From: a virus
Direction: 5' to 3' (one strand)
IMG/VR virus record: IMGVR_UViG_3300036845_000564
Coordinates: 1-37,805 of that record
Length of the DNA: 37,805 nt
The notes beneath the pieces are model-generated. The model was not told the origin of the DNA, made no database searches, and saw nothing but the letters and a program-made list of their open reading frames with translations. Positions within the stretch are counted from its first letter, which is position 1. The number at the start of each line of letters is the position of its first letter. A program made the position numbers and the translations under genes. This document shows, one piece after another, positions 13,109-20,415 of the stretch.

Positions 13109-15406
13109 ATGACGTCTACCCAGGTGATCGCAGATCTGGCCTATTCCGATAAGCCATCTGGCTACTCAGGCGACTCGAAAGACGAAGAACTGTTAACCGA
13201 GATCCGCGACCGCTACAAGGCCTATGAGACGGCCTGGGCGAAGATCCGGGAAGAGCGCAACACCGACGTAAAGTATATCTCGGGAGACCCTTGGACTACC
13301 GAAGACCGCAGGGCGCGAAAGGATGCGGGCCGTCCGTGCATCAATCACGACGAGCTCTCGCAGTACGTATATCAGACCGTCAATTCGATGCGTCAGAACC
13401 GCCGCGGCATCAAGGTGGACCCGCGCGGAGAAGGTTCTAGCGATCAGACCGCCGCATTGCGGCAGGACATCGTCCGCACCATCGAGTACGACTCCAACGG
13501 ACCTTCGATCTATGCGAAAGCCTACCAGGACATGGTGGAGGGCTCATATGCCTTCTTCCGCGTTTCGCGCAAATATGTCTCGGAACAGTACGCCGAACCC
13601 GATGAAGAAGACCCCCGGAGCGCTCTGCAGCGCCAGCAGAGAAACAAGACCCTCTTCGATCAGCATATCTGCTTGAAAGTGATCGCCAACCCGAACAGCG
13701 TGCTCTTCGATCCCAACTGCAAAGAGCCCGACTGGTCGGACGGCAAAGCCTGCTTCGTTCTCGAACGCATGCCGTGGAAAGAGTACAAGAAGCGCTTCCC
13801 CAAGGCGCAGGTCACGTCTTTCAGCTTCGCGTACAAAGAGATCGCCTCGGACTGGATGTACGACGACGACCTGGTAGTAGCGGAGTACTGGCGGGTCGAA
13901 ACGAAAGAACGCACGGTCTACCTGCTCGAAAACGAAGAAGTCACCGACGATCCGAAGGGCCGCAGGTACACCGAGAAGCGCACCATCGAAGAGAAGAGCG
14001 TCTGGCAATATTTGACCAACGGAGTGGAGATCCTCAAGCGCAAAGAAGAGATCGGGACGATTCTCCCTATCATCCCGATGATCGGACTCGAGCGCTACCT
14101 CGATGAAGGCGGCGTGAGCGCGCGCGTTCTTTACTCGCTGGTGCGTCTGGCGCGCGACCCGCAGATGTCTCTCGCCTACCTCAATTCGCTCGAGATGGAG
14201 GAAGCCGGGTTAACGCCCAAGACGCCCTATATCGGGTACAAGGGTCAGTTCGACAGCGGGCGGAAGATGTGGCAAGCGGTCACTAAGATCCCGTACGCCT
14301 TCCTCGAGGCCGATATTCCGGACAACTGGCCTGCAGGACAAGTTCCGCCCCTTCCGCAGCGTCAGCCGTTCACCCCGAATTTTCAATCGTACGAGGTGGC
14401 GAAGGATTCCTGCAGGCGCGCGATTCAGGCCGCCATGGGCATCACTCCGCTGCCCACCGCGGCGCAGAGGCAGAACGAGAAATCGGGCGTGGCATTGCAG
14501 CGGATCCAGGACCTGGAAGCGACGGGGAGCTATCACTTCATCGACGGCTATGATCGTGCGTTGAGACTCGCCGGCCGCGTAATCGACCAGTGGATCCCAA
14601 CGGTCTATGGACGCGAAAACCGTACGATGCATCTGAGGAAAGCGGACGAGAGCTACCGCCAGGCAACCCTCAACACGCGCGATCCATACCCCGACCAAAA
14701 GACCGGCAAGCCGGCGCACTTCCCGGTGGACGAAGTCGACCACTCGATATCAGTCTCGACCGGACCCAGTTTCCTATCGGAACGGGACGCAGTCTCAGAC
14801 TTCTTAGACAGCCTCATCGCTCAACTGCCCAAACTCCCGATCGCGCCTCCTCAAGCCGCCCGGCTGCTTTCGATCGCCATCAAGATGAAAGACCTCGGGC
14901 CGCTCGGCGATCAGATGGCCGAGATCATCAGCCCTCAGCAGGGAGACCCCGGTCAAAGCATGCAGCAATTGCAGCAGGCTCAGAGTCAGGCCCAGCAGCA
15001 GGGCGTGCTCATCCAGCAATTGCAGGCCGAACTGCAGAAGCTTACGGTCGAGAAGCAGGCCCGAGTGGTCGAGGGCGAGTACAAGATGATGACCGAACGC
15101 CTGAGGGCCCAGACATCTCTCGCCGTCGAGAAGATGAAGGCCGATGCGCAGGCCGCGTCTGCCGAGATCCAGACCAAGTCGCAGATCCTGAGCGAGCGCA
15201 TGGCGGCGATCGATGAACTCTACCAGCAGGCTCACGAGCAGTTGGACGACGCCAGCGCCAGAGCATCCGACCAGGCGCATGAAAGAGCGATGTCCGATCA
15301 GGAACACCAGCAGGACGTGATACAGGCGCAGCAACAGCAGCAGGCGGCGCAACAGCAAGCGCTACAGCCACAACAGCAGCCTCAAGAGGAGCCGTCGGGA
15401 ACATGA
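13109..15406 (+). CDS. Portal protein, P22 gp1-like (765 aa)
   Basis: I chose ATG 13109 (MTSTQVIADLAYSDKPSGYS) because the upstream part of the frame is antisense to another gene. The start has no clear Shine-Dalgarno. Recognisable P22-type portal features include a start region with EIRDRYKAYETAWAKIREER, then RPCINHDELSQYVYQTVNSM with RQNRRGIKVDPRG, and LVRLARDPQMSLAYLNSLEM. The C-terminal 150 residues are a Gln-rich coiled coil (QSMQQLQQAQSQAQQQG onward), like the barrel of long podovirus portals. It forms the dodecameric ring through which DNA passes and which binds terminase, gp4-like adaptors and scaffold. A 9-bp repeat pair lies in the gene at 14791-14808. Confidence 0.92.
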   Translation: MTSTQVIADLAYSDKPSGYSGDSKDEELLTEIRDRYKAYETAWAKIREERNTDVKYISGDPWTTEDRRARKDAGRPCINHDELSQYVYQTVNSMRQNRRGIKVDPRGEGSSDQTAALRQDIVRTIEYDSNGPSIYAKAYQDMVEGSYAFFRVSRKYVSEQYAEPDEEDPRSALQRQQRNKTLFDQHICLKVIANPNSVLFDPNCKEPDWSDGKACFVLERMPWKEYKKRFPKAQVTSFSFAYKEIASDWMYDDDLVVAEYWRVETKERTVYLLENEEVTDDPKGRRYTEKRTIEEKSVWQYLTNGVEILKRKEEIGTILPIIPMIGLERYLDEGGVSARVLYSLVRLARDPQMSLAYLNSLEMEEAGLTPKTPYIGYKGQFDSGRKMWQAVTKIPYAFLEADIPDNWPAGQVPPLPQRQPFTPNFQSYEVAKDSCRRAIQAAMGITPLPTAAQRQNEKSGVALQRIQDLEATGSYHFIDGYDRALRLAGRVIDQWIPTVYGRENRTMHLRKADESYRQATLNTRDPYPDQKTGKPAHFPVDEVDHSISVSTGPSFLSERDAVSDFLDSLIAQLPKLPIAPPQAARLLSIAIKMKDLGPLGDQMAEIISPQQGDPGQSMQQLQQAQSQAQQQGVLIQQLQAELQKLTVEKQARVVEGEYKMMTERLRAQTSLAVEKMKADAQAASAEIQTKSQILSERMAAIDELYQQAHEQLDDASARASDQAHERAMSDQEHQQDVIQAQQQQQAAQQQALQPQQQPQEEPSGT
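14791..14808 (-). repeat. 9-bp repeat, two units, inside the portal gene
   Basis: On the minus strand this reads TCTAAGAAG TCTGAGACT, matching the units at 886-938 with one change. It encodes the AVSDFLDS stretch of the portal. Confidence 0.7.
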
Positions 15407-15801
15407 GAACGATTACCGATCACATCGTTAGCGGCGATCAGGCCGTCCAGTTGAGTATCGAAGTAACTGACGCACCCGGAGCGGGAGGTGCGAATCATCT
15501 ATATCGCATCGCGGGATTTGACGCCAGCAGTAACGCCTCTAACCCCATGAATGGGCACCCGTTTTCTGAATCGTGGGTGTTATTCCAGAATGGGCCGATC
15601 AAAGAATCCGGCGTCAACGGCATCACTCAGGAAGCCTTGCTCGCCATTATCATCGACCGCCTGCGCTCGTTTCAGGCCGGCGCGTTCTCGTGCCGGGAAA
15701 ACGCCCTCGCGCTAACCAATTGCGAAGAGGCCCTGATGTGGCTACAGCGCCGAACCGTGGCGCGAATCAAGCGCGGCGTCGAAGGAACAACCGCAGCATA
15801 A
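15403..15801 (+). CDS. Acb2/Tad1-like cyclic-nucleotide sponge, candidate anti-CBASS protein (132 aa)
   Basis: ATG 15403 overlaps the end of the portal gene. The C-terminal half (residues about 75-130) reads ITQEALLAIIIDRLRSFQAG, then SCRENALALTNCEEALMWL and RIKRGVEGT. The SRE-x-x-LALTKxEEAxMW-like helix and the RGVEGT end match what I know of the Acb2/Tad1 hairpin domain, which binds cyclic oligonucleotides and blocks CBASS signalling. The N-terminal half (VTDAPGAGGANHLYRIAGFD ... VLFQNGPI) is a beta-rich domain that I have seen fused to it in phage genes. Lying between portal and scaffold genes, it would be made late. Sponge function is inferred and not shown. Confidence 0.72.
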   Translation: MRTITDHIVSGDQAVQLSIEVTDAPGAGGANHLYRIAGFDASSNASNPMNGHPFSESWVLFQNGPIKESGVNGITQEALLAIIIDRLRSFQAGAFSCRENALALTNCEEALMWLQRRTVARIKRGVEGTTAA

Positions 15802-15805
15802 GTTT

Positions 15806-16867
15806 ATGCCAGACGTAGAAACACAATCCGCGGCTCCGTCACCCGCGGCAGAGCCACAAGAGACTTCTCAGAAGTCTCAGACATCTCAGACAGAAGCGGT
15901 ATCGGTTCCCACCAACGCGGAAGATTACGCGAGGTGGCGAATGAGCGGCGAAGTGCCTGAGAAGAAATCGCCGTCAAAGGAGGACTCGGCCCCTCCACCA
16001 AAGAAACCCGTTACCCCGGCCTCGGAACCCGGCGCGCAAAATAAACGGCAGGGGGCAGACGCCCGCAAGCAGGAACTGAATCAAGAGATCAGGGATTTGA
16101 TCGCGCAACGCGACCGGATCAAGCAGGAGACGCAGCCTCCGGCAAAACAGGACGTAGCAAGGGAATCGTCCGCCCCACAACCGCAGGCTGATTCTTCGAA
16201 ACGTCCGGTAAAACCAAAGCAGGAAGACTTCCCGACCTGGGACAAGTACGAAACCGCCAAGGACAAATACGACGAAGACCTGGCCGACTGGAAGGCCGGC
16301 CAGAAGATCGAAGAATATGTCCAGCACACGCGCCAGGAAGCGCAAACCCAGGCGATGCAAGTCAAACTGAACGAGGCGAAGTCGCGTTATGGCGATGAGG
16401 CCGAACCTAAAATCATCAGTACCGCTAAAACGATATTCGACGATCAGAAGGTCGCGCCCGCGATTAAAGCCGCACTGGGACGATCGGAAGTTCTGGTCGA
16501 TGCCCTCTATGTAATGGGAACGGACCAGGCCGAACTCGATTCATTTGTCGATCTCTCGATCAAGGATCCGCTTGAAGCTCTCCGCAAGTTTTTCACCGTC
16601 GAAGCCTTGGTGAAGCAGGAGCTCCAAAAGACGGGCAAGCCGGAAACCAATGGAGCGCCCGCCCGAGGAGACGACGGTAAATTTCTGCCCGGAGAAAAGC
16701 CCCCTGCCAGGACAATCAAACTGGCGCCGCCGCCCGCTACCGAGCTCGGAGGGCATTCCTCTCCACCCGGAGACGAGGCGGATCGCGCCGCTGCGAGCGG
16801 GGATGTCCGTAAATTCTTCAACGAACGGAATCGCAAGGACCTCCAACGCTGGAAGGGTAATGCGTAA
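15806..16867 (+). CDS. Scaffolding protein (353 aa)
   Basis: The gene lies between portal and coat genes, as in podoviruses. It is highly charged, Lys/Glu/Gln/Pro-rich and mostly helical, with disordered N-terminal sequence, a central helical region (ADARKQELNQEIRDLIAQRD, then DEDLADWKAGQKIEEYVQHT) and a C-terminal basic helix (DVRKFFNERNRKDLQRWKGN). That basic tail is where P22-type scaffolds bind coat protein. The N-terminus (ETSQKSQTSQTEA) is encoded by three units of the 9-bp repeat. Identification rests on position and composition, since scaffolds conserve little sequence. Confidence 0.8.
   Translation: MPDVETQSAAPSPAAEPQETSQKSQTSQTEAVSVPTNAEDYARWRMSGEVPEKKSPSKEDSAPPPKKPVTPASEPGAQNKRQGADARKQELNQEIRDLIAQRDRIKQETQPPAKQDVARESSAPQPQADSSKRPVKPKQEDFPTWDKYETAKDKYDEDLADWKAGQKIEEYVQHTRQEAQTQAMQVKLNEAKSRYGDEAEPKIISTAKTIFDDQKVAPAIKAALGRSEVLVDALYVMGTDQAELDSFVDLSIKDPLEALRKFFTVEALVKQELQKTGKPETNGAPARGDDGKFLPGEKPPARTIKLAPPPATELGGHSSPPGDEADRAAASGDVRKFFNERNRKDLQRWKGNA
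15864..15890 (-). repeat. 9-bp repeat, three units, at the 5' end of the scaffold gene
   Basis: On the minus strand the units are TCTGAGATG, TCTGAGACT and TCTGAGAAG. They encode SQKSQTSQT in the disordered N-terminus of the scaffold, a place where a repeat insertion would do little harm. Confidence 0.85.
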
Positions 16868-16870
16868 AAA

Positions 16871-18106
16871 TTGGCAACCAATAACTTCACTAACACCTCG
16901 TGGGTCTCGCTTGAGATCCTCAGGCTATTAGTCAATAAACTGGTCTGTACCGAGTACTTCAACCGGAGCTGGGAGAAAGACTTCAACAAAGAATTCGCTC
17001 CCGGATCCTCGATACAGATCAAATTCCCGCAACGATTCCTCACCGTCGACGGCATGGGATACGCCCCGCAAGGCATCTCGCGCATCTCGACCACGGTCTC
17101 GCTCGACACCTGGATCCAGGTTCCTTTCGAATGGGACGACTACGAACGCGCCGTAAAGCTCGAGCGCTCCGAACAGGAACTCAGGGAAAACTACTGGGAG
17201 CCAGCAGGAGCCGCTATCGCTCAGAAGATCGACAGCAACGCAGCCAACTGGGTGCGGTACAACTCGTCGAACTTTGTAGGTCAACTCGGAACGGATCCCA
17301 TCACCGTTGCAACCTATTACCAGGCACGCGCGATGCTCGAGAAGGAAGCAGCCGGCGCAGGCAAGCGATGCGTGTTGATGTCAACCTCGATGATGACTTC
17401 GCTCGGGTCGAACATCACGAACTTCTTCCACCCGGACGACGAGATCACCAGGATGTGGAAGAGGGGGAGTATCGGCGTCATCGCGGATTTCAGCGCCTTC
17501 GAGTCGAACTCGCTCTATTCGCACACCGCCGGCACATGGGCCGCTACGGTCAAAGTGATCGGGGCGAACCAGGCCGGAGGGCAGCTCACCATCCAGGGAA
17601 CCGCGGGCGACACCATCAATCCGGGCGACAAGTTCTCGATCGCCGTGGTGAACATGACTAACCCCATGACCTACCGATCGGCAGGCCCGCTTACCCCGCG
17701 CACGTTTACCTGCCCTGCGGGGTTCACGCTCACGGGTGGAAACGACACGATCGCGATACTGCCGGCCATTTACGGACCCGGCAGCCAGTATCAGAACGTG
17801 GACGCCCTGCCGGCGAACAACGCGGCTCTCACGCTGTGGCCCGGGACTACCTCTCCCAACGGCAAGACCGGCACTATCGGATTCGGACTGACTCGCGAGG
17901 CCTTCGCTCTGGTCGGCGGCAAGCTGTACGTGCCGAAGGCGGTCGAATCGGCAGGACAACAGCAGGATCCGGACTCGGGTATCGCAGTACGTAAAGTGAT
18001 CGCCTGGGATCCGGGGCGCTCGATGCAGGTCAATCGCTATGACAGCTTGATCGGAATGGGTAACTTGTATCAGCAGAACGCCTCAGTGGCCGTTCTCGGG
18101 GCATAG
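16871..18106 (+). CDS. Major capsid protein, P22 gp5-like coat (411 aa)
   Basis: The length (411 against about 430 in P22) and the layout fit the P22 coat family: an N-terminal arm (NTSWVSLEILRLLVNKLVCT, then EYFNRSWEKDF), a KFPQRF strand, VSLDTWIQVPFEWDDYERAV, and the C-terminal AWDPGRSMQVNRYDSLIGMG. A beta-rich insertion at about 225-330 (ATVKVIGANQAGGQLTIQGT onward) corresponds to the I-domain region. The start is TTG 16871 with only a distant GGAAGG upstream, which is weak for such an abundant protein. HK97-like fold and capsid role are inferred from the family. Confidence 0.9.
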   Translation: MATNNFTNTSWVSLEILRLLVNKLVCTEYFNRSWEKDFNKEFAPGSSIQIKFPQRFLTVDGMGYAPQGISRISTTVSLDTWIQVPFEWDDYERAVKLERSEQELRENYWEPAGAAIAQKIDSNAANWVRYNSSNFVGQLGTDPITVATYYQARAMLEKEAAGAGKRCVLMSTSMMTSLGSNITNFFHPDDEITRMWKRGSIGVIADFSAFESNSLYSHTAGTWAATVKVIGANQAGGQLTIQGTAGDTINPGDKFSIAVVNMTNPMTYRSAGPLTPRTFTCPAGFTLTGGNDTIAILPAIYGPGSQYQNVDALPANNAALTLWPGTTSPNGKTGTIGFGLTREAFALVGGKLYVPKAVESAGQQQDPDSGIAVRKVIAWDPGRSMQVNRYDSLIGMGNLYQQNASVAVLGA

Positions 18107-18118
18107 GAGGAATCGAAG

Positions 18119-18526
18119 ATGCCAAGACTACAATCACACTTCGGATTGCAAGACCCACGCCTGCAGTCGGTTTCCATGCCGATGATTCTTCCGCTCACGC
18201 TCACCGCAGCCGCCGCTCTGACTTCGCCGCAGCTACTGAGCGGGTTCATCATCTACAACGCCGCAGGCGCCGCTAATCTTACCCTGCCATCAGCCTCGGA
18301 CCTCTGCAATAACATCCAGGGCTGCATGGTAGGGACCTCTTTCGAAGTTGAGGTCAGAAGCGCCGGCGCCGGCGCTGCAACCGTCGTCGCCGGCGCCGGG
18401 GGAACCATCTCGGGCACCGCTGCCGTGGCAACGCTGAACTCCAAGACGTTCCTCGTGAATTTCACCAACGTCACGATCGGCCAGGAAGCCTACACGGTGT
18501 ACACCAAGGGCGGCGCGGCGTTCTAA
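18119..18526 (+). CDS. Probable capsid decoration protein (135 aa)
   Basis: AGGAGGAAT stands nine bases before ATG 18119, the best ribosome binding site in this region. After about 40 residues the protein is beta-rich and Ala/Gly/Thr-rich: FIIYNAAGAANLTLPSASDL, CMVGTSFEVEVRSAGAGAAT, then AATVVAGAGGTISGTAAV and KTFLVNFTNVTIGQEAYTVY. This pattern (LPSA..L...I.G..VGTSFEF.VR....) is found in phage decoration and head-fibre-like proteins encoded directly after the coat. A rho-independent terminator follows, so it closes the capsid transcript. Confidence 0.7.
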   Translation: MPRLQSHFGLQDPRLQSVSMPMILPLTLTAAAALTSPQLLSGFIIYNAAGAANLTLPSASDLCNNIQGCMVGTSFEVEVRSAGAGAATVVAGAGGTISGTAAVATLNSKTFLVNFTNVTIGQEAYTVYTKGGAAF

Positions 18527-18550
18527 AAGACTTTGTTGCCGACGCCATAA

Positions 18551-18585
18551 GGGGGCCGTCTGGCATTTCGCGGCCCCCCTTTTTT
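18551..18585 (+). terminator. Rho-independent terminator after the capsid genes
   Basis: GGGGGCCG (18551-18558) pairs with CGGCCCCC (18571-18578) around a 12-base loop, and a run of six T follows at 18580-18585. This is the clearest intrinsic terminator in the window. It would cap the abundant coat and decoration transcript, with lower read-through to the tail genes. Confidence 0.85.
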
Positions 18586-18592
18586 CTGAACC

Positions 18593-19117
18593 ATGCCGAT
18601 TAACGAGTCCGGAGGCTATCACCTCGGAACTAATCTCACCCAGAAACAAGAGCGAGAGGCCATGCAAGCGGTCTATGGCCTGGGAGGAAACAACACGATG
18701 ACCCCGACGATGAATGAAACGGCGCTCTCTTATGAGGAGAGGATCAAATTGCGCCGGCTTCTCGACCAGCTCGACCAGAAGGAAGCCGGCGGGATGAAGG
18801 AGTTCGACCTCGCGAAGCCTCCCGTCCCTCCATATCAATTTCGCGAGTACCCGTACGTCATGTACAACCATCAGACGCGCCAGGCGAAAGCTGCCCGCAA
18901 CCACGAGGAACGCGAGCAGATGCAATCTGCGGGATGGCGCGACCAGCCGTTTACCGCCGAAGGGCAGCAGGTTGAACTCACAGGCCAGGAGATCGAGGAG
19001 TCGCAATTGATCGACCGGCTGCTCAAGATGTCCAAGGAAGAGCGGGAAAGCTTGCTCGCCGCCGCGCGCGGCGAAACTCCCGCACCCGAAACGAAATCGA
19101 GAAAGAGGACCACATGA
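18593..19117 (+). CDS. Head-associated protein with YPYVMYNH motif, paralogue A (174 aa)
   Basis: ATG 18593 lies just past the terminator. The central part reads YQFREYPYVMYNHQTRQAKA with EREQMQSAGWRDQP after it. The next gene has a matching segment, so the two share a domain of about 40 residues (YP-x-x-x-YNH-x-TRQ-x-KAA ... E/D ... G-[WF]-x-[DE]-x-P). I know similar YP..LYH...GW..P segments from small phage head proteins. The rest is charged and helical (YEERIKLRRLLDQLDQKEAG; ESQLIDRLLKMSKEERESLL). Role in the virion is likely by position but unproven. Confidence 0.65.
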   Translation: MPINESGGYHLGTNLTQKQEREAMQAVYGLGGNNTMTPTMNETALSYEERIKLRRLLDQLDQKEAGGMKEFDLAKPPVPPYQFREYPYVMYNHQTRQAKAARNHEEREQMQSAGWRDQPFTAEGQQVELTGQEIEESQLIDRLLKMSKEERESLLAAARGETPAPETKSRKRTT

Positions 19118-19506
19118 GCACCACCCATACGACGGACCCCCACGCCGCGACCGGCGCCCAGATAGCGGATCAGCACGCGGCCCCTCAGAAGGACAGCGTG
19201 CATTCGACGCCGAACGAATATCCTTTCGCCCTCTACAACCACAAAACCCGCCAGACCAAAGCGGCGAAGGACAAAGACGATTACGCCAAGCTCTCGAAGC
19301 TGGGGTTCGTCGAAGATCCGCTCCCTCCGCAAGACCCGGACGCCCTCACTGCGGAGGAAGTGAAGACCCTGCAAGCGCTGCTCGCGAAAGCCGCCAAGGC
19401 GCTCGAGAAGCTCGGGCAGTTGAGCCAACAAGATGCCCAAGCCACCACCGACAAAGCCCAAGCCCGCGCCGGTCAAAAAGCGCCAGCCGCGCCCGCAAAG
19501 CAGTAA
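19114..19506 (+). CDS. Head-associated protein with YPFALYNH motif, paralogue B (130 aa)
   Basis: ATG 19114 overlaps the stop of paralogue A (ATGA). Residues about 35-70 (NEYPFALYNHKTRQTKAAKD, then KLSKLGFVEDPLPP) align with the same part of the preceding protein. A helical, Ala/Lys/Gln-rich tail follows (LQALLAKAAKALEKLGQL) that may form a coiled coil. The adjacency and overlap indicate a tandem duplication. The products may form a hetero-oligomer. Confidence 0.65.
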   Translation: MSTTHTTDPHAATGAQIADQHAAPQKDSVHSTPNEYPFALYNHKTRQTKAAKDKDDYAKLSKLGFVEDPLPPQDPDALTAEEVKTLQALLAKAAKALEKLGQLSQQDAQATTDKAQARAGQKAPAAPAKQ

Positions 19507-19510
19507 GCCC

Positions 19511-19723
19511 ATGCAATCGACCAATCACACCGCAGCCGGGAGTCCGCCTCCTCCGGTTCCTCCTCCTCCAATCGCGACTATCGGACCCGGAGGACCGCAC
19601 CCCGAAGACCAGCAGACATGGGCGCACCTGATGAGCCGTTACTCCGTCGAGATCGCGGCGGGGAATTCGAACCCGTCCGCTCCGGTAGCGGTTGAACTAC
19701 GGGATTGGGACCATGCCGACTGA
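19511..19723 (+). CDS. Small proline-rich protein (70 aa)
   Basis: ATG 19511 is four bases past the previous stop; the frame is open further upstream (to 19433) with a Lys/Pro-rich sequence, so an earlier start is possible. The N-terminal third is a polyproline stretch (PPPPVPPPPIATIGPGG) and the remainder a short folded-looking part (HPEDQQTWAHLMSRYSVEIA, ending AVELRDWDHAD). It overlaps the gp4-like gene by 11 bases. No function assigned. Confidence 0.55.
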   Translation: MQSTNHTAAGSPPPPVPPPPIATIGPGGPHPEDQQTWAHLMSRYSVEIAAGNSNPSAPVAVELRDWDHAD

Positions 19724-20414
19724 CATAAACACCCTGTTAACGGACGCCTTGATTTACGTTGGCGCGTACGCACAGGGGCAGACTGCAAACCCGGACGACC
19801 TCGCGCTGGCGTTCCGGGTGATGAATCGCAAGATCGATTCGCTCTCGGCAGAAAAGCTCTCGATGGTGGGGATGAACCGCGGCCAGTATTCCTTGACCGG
19901 CCAGCCGAGCTACACGTACGGGCCGGGCATGGTCTGGAACGCTCCCGCCCGTCCTATCAAGATTAAGAGCGCGTCGGTAATCGCGCAGAACGGCGTGGAG
20001 CGGCCCTGTAATCTGCCAACCGCAGATCAGTGGGCAGGCGTCCCCGACAAGACCCGTACGGGAGTCTACGTCGAAGATCTCTTCTATGACAACGGCTTCC
20101 CCACAGGCGTCTGCTACGTGAGCCCGATGCCAGTGACGGGAAGCATAATCCTGTGGACATTCCAGTCGATCCCCGTTCTACCCGCTCAGACGGGGACGAT
20201 CAACCTTGCGCCGGGGTACGAAGAGACCTTGTTAACCATCGCTGCTAGAGAGCTATGTATCGCGTTCCAGAGACCCCTCACTCCCGAACTGAACGATGCG
20301 GCCGAACAGGCGAAGAATGTCATCGTGCAGTTGAACGCGGAGCTCTATAACGCGCCGGCGCCGCCTCCACAAGGGCCTGGACCCACATCACCGCCGGCTC
20401 TGAGAACCACCTAA
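19713..20414 (+). CDS. P22 gp4-like head-completion/tail adaptor, copy 1 (233 aa)
   Basis: I start at ATG 19713 (MPTDINTLLTDALIYVGAYA). The sequence follows the gp4-like adaptor pattern: an N-terminal helical pair with PDDLALAFRVMNRKIDSLSA, then QYSLTGQPSYTYGPGM, RPIKIKSASVI and a late helix with PGYEETLLTIAARELCIAFQ. Such proteins bind under the portal and make the platform for gp10 and tail parts. A second gp4-like gene lies at 22629-23441, beyond the tailspike gene. The C-terminus is Pro-rich. Confidence 0.78.
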   Translation: MPTDINTLLTDALIYVGAYAQGQTANPDDLALAFRVMNRKIDSLSAEKLSMVGMNRGQYSLTGQPSYTYGPGMVWNAPARPIKIKSASVIAQNGVERPCNLPTADQWAGVPDKTRTGVYVEDLFYDNGFPTGVCYVSPMPVTGSIILWTFQSIPVLPAQTGTINLAPGYEETLLTIAARELCIAFQRPLTPELNDAAEQAKNVIVQLNAELYNAPAPPPQGPGPTSPPALRTT

Positions 20415-20415
20415 A

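Noticed and set aside
13544-14008. Long minus-strand frames within the portal, coat and hub genes
   Set aside because: Shadows of real plus-strand genes in GC-rich DNA; no start signals.
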